Assembly: GCF_030269905.1 (NCBI RefSeq)
Contig: NZ_BSVC01000004.1
Location: forward strand, 372,001 to 436,000
Reading direction: 5' to 3'
Length of the DNA: 64,000 nt
Origin: Pelosinus sp. IPA-1
GTDB lineage: Bacteria; Bacillota; Negativicutes; DSM-13327
The notes under the pieces are model-generated. The model did no database searches. It saw only the letters and a list, made by a program, of their open reading frames with translations, and had not been told where the DNA came from. This document shows positions 24,159 to 32,009 of this stretch, piece after piece. A program made the position numbers and the translations under genes. Position 1 is the stretch's first letter. Each line of letters starts with the position of its first letter.

Positions 24159-24467
24159 TATATCCCACCTATCAATTCTTACTTACTAAATCGCAGTGAT
24201 ATTATCTGAATATTCTTGGCGGTGTCTAAATATTCTTATTAATTTTAAATAATAAAAATTCCTTTGCAGCCCTATCGGAATCAACCTAAATTTCCGAGCA
24301 CATTAATTTATTATTCTCAAGCAACTAATCCAAAGGTTTTTGATCTAAGTATAAAAAAAGCACCCCGAAGGATGCTTGAGTGTTAGGCCCCAAAATTTCT
24401 AAACTTCTTTAGATACTTTTGCAGTGCTCCCTATTTAGAATGTTTTGCGCATAACATATCTTCGTAT

Positions 24468-24620
24468 TTAATCACTAACAAACTTATTATATAAGTTCTT
24501 GGTAGCCAATGTAATAATAATAACCGAAACTACTATATTTGGTATACTTACGTACCAAGAAGTTACTAGGTTATTTACCCCTATCAAAGTTATATTTAGC
24601 AAGGTTAAATAAAAAATCAT
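24468..24620 (-). CDS. Small membrane protein, MIFYLTLLN family, copy 1
   Basis: This 50-residue product has two hydrophobic segments, MIFYLTLLNITLIGVNNLV and SIPNIVVSVIIITLAT, ending KNLYNKFVSD. ATG follows GGAGGTG. A near-identical paralog is at 51403-51555, inside a larger duplicated segment. A sigma-K-like promoter lies directly upstream. Confidence 0.7.
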   Translation of the reverse strand: MIFYLTLLNITLIGVNNLVTSWYVSIPNIVVSVIIITLATKNLYNKFVSD

Positions 24621-24637
24621 AGCTACACCTCCAACAT

Positions 24638-24665
24638 TATAATATGCGCATTAGTTAATAATAGT
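24638..24665 (-). promoter_or_regulatory. Sigma-K-like promoter
   Basis: In minus-strand reading AC is followed by 17 bases and CATATTATA, a full CATANNNTA match. It lies close to the ribosome binding site of the 50-residue gene, so the leader would be very short. Confidence 0.4.
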
Positions 24666-24736
24666 CTAGTTAGTTTACAGTATTGACATATCCAATATTT
24701 ACCATACGTCTTTTATCTAAAAAAGAGCACACAAGC

Positions 24737-24868
24737 TTAGCTTCTAATATAGGTTCTCCGTCTTATTGTAGGTCTTCTTTTTCTTCTTATTTTCTCATAA
24801 AAACCAATACTCATTGTTAGTATTCCCAAGAGGGTCGCGATTAATGTTAGTATCCTATCATAATCCAC
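24737..24868 (-). CDS. Small single-helix protein with basic tail, copy 1
   Basis: GTG at 24868 opens a 43-residue product, VDYDRILTLIATLLGILTM, then a basic tail RRKRRPTIRRR. AGGAGGTG lies 13 bases upstream, rather far. The paralog at 51676 aligns throughout but carries GTA in place of the GTG. Confidence 0.5.
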   Translation of the reverse strand: MDYDRILTLIATLLGILTMSIGFYEKIRRKRRPTIRRRTYIRS

Positions 24869-25463
24869 TACCCCATGAACCCACCTCCTAATGTAATTTT
24901 AGAGATATATTACAAGGGTTACACTTATATATTACCATAATATGGTATTTAAGTAAAATATTCACGTATAGCAAATACCCGCAATCCCATATAATACCAA
25001 CTGAACTTTTTTTCACTTTTAAAATACAATATGCTTTAATAATAGTTATGAGTAAGTAGATAATTCTATGACCTTTTTTATGTAAAAAAAGCCCTTTATT
25101 AACCTCTTTCCATTTTTCTATGATACCCCTCTTAAATAATCTTTATCATGGCGGGATTTTTTTCTTTCTGACTCTGCTGTGCAAGATAATTGGATAGCGG
25201 CATTTACAGCCGCCTTAGCTGTGATTTTAAATTAGTTCTTCATTAATTTTCAAGCCCCCCACAAAATATAAATGCCGACACTCCTGACAATCAGGTAGTG
25301 CCGGCTTCCGTTCTTCAGTCAGCCAATTATTCTTTTTTCTCCAGCCGGATACTCTGACGTATATCGATTCGGGTGACTTCACCGTTTCGGATTATAAATC
25401 TACATTCCGTATTTGAGGGAATCTAGCTGGACTTGTACTTTTTATTTGAGCATACGATATATG
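24869..25463. other. Non-coding stretch with terminator and possible tiny relic
   Basis: At 25274-25305 a good hairpin (GCCGACACT...AGTGCCGGC) faces the amidohydrolase gene. Just before it, at about 25145-25233, a plus-strand frame reads QDNWIAAFTAALAVILN after a T-tract that breaks the frame from an ATG at 25148. This may be a lost small membrane protein. Nothing else is evident. Confidence 0.4.
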
Positions 25464-26459
25464 CTATATGATTATTTGGTCTTTTTCATTTAAAAATATA
25501 CCTGTTTTGGGGAGAAGTTTCATGAAATTACCATAGCAAATATTATATGTAGTTTCACTAGTTAGTTGCTCCAAAAGAATGTCATATTTTTTTATAGCAT
25601 TTACATATCGAGATTCAAATTTTCCCACCACATCAGTACCAATTATGAATCTGTCGGGGTGTTCCTCAATAACAGACACCCAATCTTTCTTTATTTTATT
25701 TCCATATCTAATATGCTTATCATAAATGACCCAGGAAATGTCTACATTGAGATTGGAATTTTCTTTAAGCTCTCTACTGATAATTTTATATAAATTTGGA
25801 ATGTTATTTGTGTTAGATATGCCAATGTGCGCCCATATAAAATTAGTCTGAGGGTTTAATTTGACCGCCTGCATAACCCGTTCTAAATAAATAGGGTTAG
25901 GATTTTTTCCACTTGTAATATTAGAATGAATTAATACTGGCATACCATATCTTCCCGCAAAATCATATATCTCCATAAATGCACTGCTGTCTGGTCTTGG
26001 AATGTCACCTGCAGTCATGTAGCTAATGGAATCATGATACGCAAATAATTCACCTATGCCTTTCCAAATTCCTGGATAGGTCTGAATTAATCTTTTAACA
26101 TGATCAAGTGAGTTTTTATCCAATCCATTGATACCACAAATAAAAGGATGTAACCTCTTCTGATGATCTGGATGGGCATTCAGATAAGCTGAAGCTATTA
26201 TATAGTCCGTTTTTCCATCAAAGTACATTCTTGTTTCCGCGTCCATAGACGAACTTGGTTGCTTCGACTCATATTCTCCCCAAATCTTGGTTACTGGCAA
26301 TCCAAACATTGCACAATCAGTTACACCAGCACTATCCATACAATTTATAAGTTTATCTACACCTTCAGTATTCTGGGTGAAATCAACATAATGAAGATGT
26401 GCATCAGCTATTGGATATTTTAAAGTATTGCTTCCATAAGATCTACCAATACTATCCAT
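25464..26459 (-). CDS. Amidohydrolase-family metal-dependent hydrolase
   Basis: This 331-residue TIM-barrel enzyme of the amidohydrolase-2 type begins with the HxH metal motif (IADAHLHYVDF). Further metal or catalytic segments are MPVLIHSNI, FIWAHIGISN and FIIGTDVVGKF. Relatives are decarboxylases or lactonases of aromatic or sugar acids. ATG follows AAGGATT. It is not in an operon, and the substrate is unknown. Confidence 0.8.
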   Translation of the reverse strand: MDSIGRSYGSNTLKYPIADAHLHYVDFTQNTEGVDKLINCMDSAGVTDCAMFGLPVTKIWGEYESKQPSSSMDAETRMYFDGKTDYIIASAYLNAHPDHQKRLHPFICGINGLDKNSLDHVKRLIQTYPGIWKGIGELFAYHDSISYMTAGDIPRPDSSAFMEIYDFAGRYGMPVLIHSNITSGKNPNPIYLERVMQAVKLNPQTNFIWAHIGISNTNNIPNLYKIISRELKENSNLNVDISWVIYDKHIRYGNKIKKDWVSVIEEHPDRFIIGTDVVGKFESRYVNAIKKYDILLEQLTSETTYNICYGNFMKLLPKTGIFLNEKDQIII

Positions 26460-26689
26460 AAATCAATAATCCTTCCTATCTGTGTTTAATATAAAATACA
26501 TATTCGAATACCCAATATTTGTACCTCTCATTCCTCGTGCAAATATTGGGACGATTATTGCGAAAGTAGACTTTCAGTGATTCTGCTGTAGTAACATTTG
26601 TTGTGATTGTTCTATTGAGTTGTTCTATATCATCATATACAACAAGCTATAATATTCCATAAAGAACAAAGAACTCCTGCTAGATTTTA

Positions 26690-26795
26690 CTTCAGCAAGT
26701 AGTCGGCGGGCAGATCGTTATATTTCTTGTATGGCTGTACGGCAGGCCAACTGCTGTTGTGTGGTCAAAAGGGATGTATAACGCTCGAGCTGTCT
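26690..26795. repeat. Element B fragment fused into a gene
   Basis: AGTAGTCGGCGGGCAGATCG and GTGGTCAAAAGGGATGTATAACG match 3145-3235 of the long copy almost base for base. It forms the 3' end of the DUF7660-like gene. Confidence 0.7.
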
Positions 26796-27111
26796 TTGTC
26801 TCTTTACTCATACATTTTCCCATGTATAAAATAAGAACAATCTTTTCGGATGCATTAGTTCCACTCTCAACATCTCCGATTCCTCGTTTAGAATCCTCCG
26901 CCCACGCAATTGCAGCTTCTAAAAACCCTTCTATCGTATCATTTTGCCAACCATTAGCTCCGGCCCCATATGGTGATGATAGACTAATTTTTTCCTTTTC
27001 TACCTCATCTATTCGGCCGTCCATTAATGCTTTAAGAAAAATTAGAAAAGTTTTTTCATCATGCACTTGGTCGACTAATAAATGCAAAGGTATGCTTCGG
27101 ACATAAATCAA
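26692..27111 (-). CDS. DUF7660-like protein with its C terminus replaced by repeat DNA
   Basis: The first 105 residues read as a DUF7660-type protein: DEKTFLIFLKALMDGRIDEV, then SSPYGAGANGWQNDTIEGFL and EAAIAWAED. After KIVLILYMGKCM the sequence switches to residues encoded by element B (LYIPFDHTTAVGLPYSHTRN). The same peptide is encoded on the minus strand of the long repeat copy near 3160-3240. The gene therefore lost its native end when the repeat arrived. The truncated protein may be non-functional. DUF7660 proteins are small and of unknown role. The start codon lacks a clear ribosome binding site. Confidence 0.55.
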   Translation of the reverse strand: MIYVRSIPLHLLVDQVHDEKTFLIFLKALMDGRIDEVEKEKISLSSPYGAGANGWQNDTIEGFLEAAIAWAEDSKRGIGDVESGTNASEKIVLILYMGKCMSKETKTARALYIPFDHTTAVGLPYSHTRNITICPPTTC

Positions 27112-27489
27112 GGACCGTCCTTGAATAGCTCACTGAATAGCTCAAAAAGCAACTTAATAAAGTGTATTACATTGAAATAAAGTGTATTAATAAAAATATT
27201 ACGAGTTAGTAAAGTTCTATAATATTGCGCTAAACGAGGATGAGATTATATATATTTTTCATATTCTTATGAGTCTATGGCGACTATATGATACGTATAA
27301 GGTGGAAATCTATAATAATTAGATGATGTGTATAGTAGATAGACGATAAGTGTATTTTTTTATTTTCAACAGATCCAAAGATAATCTTAGCGTATCTTTT
27401 ATATTCTGCACCAGCTGTCAGAAATTCCACTACCGAAAAATATAGAAAAACCACGCATCTGCCATTTAACTACAAATACTAAAATGATG

Positions 27490-27525
27490 AAAGCGCCGAC
27501 ACTACAATATCAATGATGGCGCTTT
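27490..27525. terminator. Intrinsic terminator
   Basis: Stem AAAGCGCC / GGCGCTTT with a 20-base loop and T-run. It lies in a 500-base gene-free gap upstream of the chemoreceptor and shields that promoter from read-through. Confidence 0.65.
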
Positions 27526-27575
27526 TTCCTAGTGACCCAGTTAGTACTGCCTGTTTTTACGGCGTATATTATATT

Positions 27576-27591
27576 TGGCACAAAAGTTGCA
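27576..27591 (+). promoter_or_regulatory. Sigma-54 promoter of the chemoreceptor gene
   Basis: TGGCACAAAAGTTGCA carries the invariant GG and GC dinucleotides exactly ten bases apart and matches the TGGCAC-N5-TTGCW consensus. The predicted transcript start near 27603 is 87 bases from the preferred start codon. It would need an RpoN-type activator that is not encoded here. Confidence 0.75.
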
Positions 27592-27689
27592 TTATTATGG
27601 AAATATAGTAATAGAAGAAGGAGCAAAATTTCCATATGCCCTCTTTCAGAGATTTATGTCAAAGAATAAGAGTATGGAGGTATTACATC

Positions 27690-28886
27690 ATGTCACAATA
27701 TCAATCTGAAGAACATTATACAATCAGAAAATCGTCTTTCCTTGCCGATAATAAACGGCATCAATGGCTATTGTCAGCCTACTTAATAATAATAATAGTG
27801 ACCCATGGCATTAATATTTTTGCATCTTTCACATCCAGCGTATTAAGTGGTTTTGTTTTACTATTAACGATACTTATGTTGGTCGTTTTGTATCAGCAAA
27901 GAACTACAAAAGAAAACACAATACCAACAATTGTTGAAAATAAAGTATTCTCGGATGCGGGGCAAGAAATCAAGGCATCACTTATAGAATACTCTCTTCA
28001 ATTAGATGCTATAAGCGAAAAACTTTTGTTAAGTATGGACTGCTCATTACAGACAAATCGACAAGTAGTTACCAATGCTAACCAAATATCAAATGACACA
28101 GATTCGCAAATCCTTGTAGTTGCTCAGGCCATGACAATTGCAGAAAAAATGGCAGAAATCATTGATAACATATTTGTTGCTATGGCAGAAGCTTCAGAAA
28201 AATTCGAAGTAACAATGTCAAGTGCTTCAGCTGGGAATCAAGCAGTACTATCGGCTACCCAACAAATGATGGTAATCAATAATGCAGTGAAACAATCAGC
28301 TAAAACGGTACAAGAATTAGGGAATAATTCAGAACAAATTGGTGAGATTGTGGAAGTCATTACTGCGATTTCTAGGCAGACGAATCTATTGGCATTGAAT
28401 GCAGCCATAGAAGCAGCCCGCGCAGGTGAACACGGACGAGGCTTTGCAGTGGTTGCGGAAGAGGTACGTAAGTTGGCTGAACAATCACAGTCTGCTGCTC
28501 AGAAGATAACCTTGATTGTGAGTAAAATTCAATCTAAAACTGGGGAGACTATTCAATTGATGCTCCAAGGTGCCGCAGAAGTAGAACGAGGCAATGAAGT
28601 CATTATACGTTCAGGTGACTTCTTTAAACATATATCCTCTTTAGTAGAACAACTTAGAGGGCAAATACATCAAGTAGCTGCAAATACTTCTGAACTTGCT
28701 TCAACTGGTTATGAAATATTAGATTCTGTAAGTACCGTAAAAAATAAAATGGTTAAAAGTAGCGGCTCTACCAAAGGATTAATCGAAATCACAAGAGAAC
28801 AATCACACAGTGCAGCCCAAAATATTGCAATAGCTGAAACCATTGTTCAAATTGCTAGCAAATTGAACACCACCGTAAATGTATAA
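27690..28886 (+). CDS. Methyl-accepting chemotaxis protein with short sensory part
   Basis: This chemoreceptor of about 398 residues has two closely spaced N-terminal transmembrane segments (about residues 25-75, [19 protein letters not shown] and [20 protein letters not shown]) and almost no extracytoplasmic domain. A long coiled coil follows, with the signalling tip [19 protein letters not shown] and [18 protein letters not shown]. Without a periplasmic sensor it probably responds to membrane or cytoplasmic state. I prefer the ATG at 27690 (GGAGG nine bases upstream); an ATG at 27636 with AGGAG twelve bases upstream would add 18 residues. A sigma-54 promoter precedes it. Confidence 0.9.
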   Translation: MSQYQSEEHYTIRKSSFLADNKRHQWLLSAYLIIIIVTHGINIFASFTSSVLSGFVLLLTILMLVVLYQQRTTKENTIPTIVENKVFSDAGQEIKASLIEYSLQLDAISEKLLLSMDCSLQTNRQVVTNANQISNDTDSQILVVAQAMTIAEKMAEIIDNIFVAMAEASEKFEVTMSSASAGNQAVLSATQQMMVINNAVKQSAKTVQELGNNSEQIGEIVEVITAISRQTNLLALNAAIEAARAGEHGRGFAVVAEEVRKLAEQSQSAAQKITLIVSKIQSKTGETIQLMLQGAAEVERGNEVIIRSGDFFKHISSLVEQLRGQIHQVAANTSELASTGYEILDSVSTVKNKMVKSSGSTKGLIEITREQSHSAAQNIAIAETIVQIASKLNTTVNV

Positions 28887-28960
28887 ATAGTTGTATCCTA
28901 TCGCTCTGGTCGGCGACTAACCTTTTCCTCTCCCGGCCCTACTCATCAGGCAGAAATCCT

Positions 28961-29143
28961 TAAATTGCACTTTCTACCCCACAATCTGATAACGCGTATG
29001 TGGCCAACTCTAATACAGGTAAGTTTAATTATGCTGGCTGTCGATATGTGAATATGATTTCCCAAAATCACAAGGTATTTTATGATAGTAGGGACGAGGC
29101 CATTAATGCGGGGGTTGTGCCTTGTAAGGTTTGTAGGCCGTAA
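28961..29143 (+). pseudogene. Relic of an Ada-type metal-binding (nuclease C-terminal) domain
   Basis: The frame reads YVANSNTGKFNYAGCRYV and ends AGVVPCKVCRP. It contains the paired cysteines of the small Ada-like zinc domain found at the C terminus of thermonuclease- and ComEC-like proteins (GKFHYxxCxxV...VPCKxCxP). No start codon or upstream domain is present. It is a leftover 3' end. Confidence 0.55.
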
Positions 29144-29165
29144 AGTTGATAATTGCTTTTAATAG

Positions 29166-29208
29166 AAAAGACACAGCACTGTTCCATTAATGGATAGGCT
29201 GTGTCTTT
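29166..29208. repeat. Dispersed hairpin element A, copy 5
   Basis: Perfect arms AAAGACACAGC / GCTGTGTCTTT. It ends 18 bp beyond the stop codon of the secreted protein gene at 29227 and probably terminates it. Confidence 0.75.
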
Positions 29209-29226
29209 ATTTTATATTTAAAAAGC

Positions 29227-29757
29227 TTATTTAGGAACACGTTCAGGATAAATATAGCCTTTAAAGTTAAAACCATCTCCTGGATTTGCTAACCAACTAT
29301 AGGAAATTTTTTGTTCACTAGGCTCACCGTCTTTGTCAATATAAGTTCCTTTAAAACCCCAAGTGTATACTTCTCTTACAATCCAAGCTCTTGCAAAATG
29401 TGAACTGTCATTGACGGTTATTGCAAGAGCACCTACTTTAGCATAGCTAGGTAGTGATCTAACAACCCAACCTTTATCTATCGCATCTGGTACCCAATCT
29501 GTAATACTCGGCCCACAGTTTTGCTTTGAATTACCATGAAGCCAATCCATTCCATGGCCAGGAGCCGTTTTGTCAAATTCTTGAATAAAATAGGTTACCC
29601 ACCAGTCAATAGGCCATCCTTTATAGGTTTGTTCTGACGTTGCTCTGAAATTGCTATTCAAATATTTTGCAGAGCAAGTAGCTGGTAAGAAAGCCATATT
29701 GCTTAAAAAAGCAATCGTTAAAAGTGCGCCTAGTTTGATAACTAATGATTTTTTCAT
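29227..29757 (-). CDS. Secreted protein, CHAP-like fold suspected
   Basis: This 176-residue protein has a signal peptide ending TCSAKYLN. The body resembles CHAP/NlpC-type domains in places: DWVPDAIDKGWVV, then YAKVGALAITVNDSSHFARA and a following aromatic strand. However the usual catalytic Cys region (CTWYV) appears as IDWWVTYF, with no cysteine. Either it is a non-catalytic relative or the resemblance is superficial. ATG follows AAAGGATG. The AT-rich upstream region shares an element with the gene at 19522. Confidence 0.5.
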   Translation of the reverse strand: MKKSLVIKLGALLTIAFLSNMAFLPATCSAKYLNSNFRATSEQTYKGWPIDWWVTYFIQEFDKTAPGHGMDWLHGNSKQNCGPSITDWVPDAIDKGWVVRSLPSYAKVGALAITVNDSSHFARAWIVREVYTWGFKGTYIDKDGEPSEQKISYSWLANPGDGFNFKGYIYPERVPK

Positions 29758-29929
29758 ATTTGTACATCCTTTCTAATTGTTTAATGCATGAAGTGTAACA
29801 TTACACACAAATGTGAAGAAGGTTTAATTATCTTATCATAATATAAAACTTCAATAGATACATCCATCTAAATATATAGATAGATGATATATATATTTAA
29901 ATTTAGTTAGCAATCGGCTCAGTTGTGGC

Positions 29930-30025
29930 AATCAGGCAAAGGCCAGTGTCAGTTGTATATGCTGTGGTTGTCGTAGGCATGTAATGAACGGTTTTGGTTA
30001 TAGAGTAGATCATTACGGGCTCTTT
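29930..30025. repeat. Element B fragment
   Basis: CAAAGGCCAGTGTCAGTTGT and then TAGATCATTACGGGCTCTTTTAAA match the last 120 bases of the long copy in order, including the end hairpin region. Confidence 0.65.
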
Positions 30026-30204
30026 TAAATCCTAAAATTTCTAAAGACAAAGTTTGTGCAGGCTCTCTCTCTTGCTCCCAGCTCTACTAATAGATCTTCG
30101 CCATAGAGTTTCACACATAATCCCTACAGAAATCCCGGTGATGTAGCACAAAATACTACTCCATGAATATGGCTTAAACTTCTTGGGACTGGTTTTTCAG
30201 GGGT

Positions 30205-30360
30205 AATAATGTATGTAATGGGAAAACATCCTACAGAGGCAAATACATGGGAAAATGCTTGGCAAAGAATTTAGCTGCAGATTGGTTAGATGAAAAGGTT
30301 TGGAATGACTGTGTTAATTTCATCAATAATCCTGGACAGCTATTAATAGATCTGTCTTTT
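30205..30360 (+). pseudogene. Relic of a large serine recombinase
   Basis: The frame reads CNGKTSYRGKYMGKC followed by LAKNLAADWLDEKVWNDCV and FINNPGQLL. This matches the zinc-ribbon-to-coiled-coil part of large serine recombinases. The catalytic domain is absent. Together with the fragment at 2592 it shows that integrative elements once occupied this region. Confidence 0.6.
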
Positions 30361-30369
30361 CTGCAACTA

Positions 30370-31788
30370 TCAAGATTCTTCAGGGTAGATCATATCCGCA
30401 GGGGCTACATTGAAACGTATTGCCCATGGATAATATATGAGAGAAGTTGCAATTAATCCAACAATCCAGGAAATGTCAGTACCTCCTAGCATCTTAGTAA
30501 TGGGGCCTGTGTACATGGCTTGAGCTAGAAAGGGGATTTGTATCAGTACACCGATAAAATAGGTGATAATGGCAGGTACGTTCCATTTGCCGTAACGTCC
30601 ATTAGGATCATATAAGGCCGGAACATCAATTTTTTCTTTTGAGAGCCAATAAAAATCAACGAGATTAATAACACTCCACGGTGTGAAAACCATGAGCAGT
30701 ACCAAGACGAAATTCTTGAAAAGATTGAGAAAGTCTTTGCTGGCTAAGATGGCAATAAAAACCGATGCTATAATCATTCCCATAATGAACAAAGTTCGTT
30801 GAGTTGTCGTAGCACTTTTTTTACCATTAAGAGCAGTAGTAATTGTCAGCATGGACATGAAAGAACCATAGGCATTAAGCGTATTGACGGTTAATTTGCC
30901 GATGACTATGACCATGTAGATTAAGGTGGAAACAATTCCGATTCCACCTAGTTCCCCTAAATAACCCACCTGATTTTTCAGGAAATTACCGCCGTACCCC
31001 GCAAGGCTGGCGGCGCTAATGATGACGCCAAGAGTCATCGCCCATTGGGTGCCAATGACGCTTCCCATAAAGGTATTCCAGAATGTGGCCGACTGAGAAG
31101 TGCTGCGTGGCAGATAACGGCTGTAGTCTGCAACGTAAGGACCGAAGGTGAGTTGCCATCCTGCTGAGAGGGAAATGGCCAACAGGAAGGTAGTCAATTC
31201 GAAAGGTTTAACCCCAAATAAAGAAGCTACAGGAAATTTGCTGAATGCCATGACCGTAAGATAAGTGAAGCCGAGGATACCTGTAATGGTAGCGATCCTA
31301 CCCAGAGCATGGATATATTTGTACCCAAGAATCGACAGCAGCGCTGTGAGGCTTCCGAAGATTATTATACCTACAGCTGGAGTTTCGATGCCAAGGATAC
31401 CATTTACAGCCTGCCCGGAAAGTACTGTGCCGGTTGAAGCAAAACCTAGGTACATAATTACAACTAAAACAAGGGGTATAATAGCACCGATAACGCCAAA
31501 CTGAGCGCGACTAGAGATCATCTGTGGTAAACCCAAGCGCGGTCCTTGCGCAGAATGAAGGGCCATTACAGCACCTCCTATGATATTACCGATGAGTAGT
31601 CCAATGAAAGCCCAAAGAGCGTCAGCTCCAAAGACTACAGCCAAGGCGCCGTCCACCACAGAAGTAATCTGCATATTTGCGCCGAACCAGAGTGTGAACT
31701 GACTAAATGGAGTGCCATGTCTTTCATGATCAGGAATCATGTCAATAGAACGTATTTCAATCAAACAATCTTTTGCTTGGTCCACCAT
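30370..31788 (-). CDS. NCS1-family purine/cytosine permease
   Basis: This membrane transporter of about 472 residues has roughly twelve helices. The N-terminal segment HGTPFSQFTLWFGANMQITS and the QMISSRAQFG motif are typical of NCS1 nucleobase and related permeases (CodB/PurP branch). I choose the ATG at 31788, with AGGAG at the right distance, over the ATG at 31815. Proton- or sodium-coupled uptake of a nucleobase, hydantoin or thiamine-like compound is expected; no catabolic gene adjoins to say which. Confidence 0.88.
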   Translation of the reverse strand: MVDQAKDCLIEIRSIDMIPDHERHGTPFSQFTLWFGANMQITSVVDGALAVVFGADALWAFIGLLIGNIIGGAVMALHSAQGPRLGLPQMISSRAQFGVIGAIIPLVLVVIMYLGFASTGTVLSGQAVNGILGIETPAVGIIIFGSLTALLSILGYKYIHALGRIATITGILGFTYLTVMAFSKFPVASLFGVKPFELTTFLLAISLSAGWQLTFGPYVADYSRYLPRSTSQSATFWNTFMGSVIGTQWAMTLGVIISAASLAGYGGNFLKNQVGYLGELGGIGIVSTLIYMVIVIGKLTVNTLNAYGSFMSMLTITTALNGKKSATTTQRTLFIMGMIIASVFIAILASKDFLNLFKNFVLVLLMVFTPWSVINLVDFYWLSKEKIDVPALYDPNGRYGKWNVPAIITYFIGVLIQIPFLAQAMYTGPITKMLGGTDISWIVGLIATSLIYYPWAIRFNVAPADMIYPEES

Positions 31789-31854
31789 TTCCACTCCTTT
31801 TTTATAAACTATCAATCATTAAATACAATATGTAAAAAATATGATTACGATAAC

Positions 31855-31898
31855 AAAAAAACACAGCTCTGCTCCATTAATGGATAAGCTGTGTCTTT
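31855..31898. repeat. Dispersed hairpin element A, copy 6
   Basis: Arms AACACAGC / GCTGTGTCTTT with TCCATTAATGGA nested in the loop. The usual flanks are present. It lies between leuA and the permease gene and probably terminates leuA. Confidence 0.7.
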
Positions 31899-32009
31899 CT
31901 TAGTTTTTCACCGGCTGTGTGTATCAGGTCAAATGGTGAATTTCTTTACGATAAATAACTCAATTGAACGAGCAAGTCATTGACCCACTGCAGTCTATCC
32001 TTACTATAC

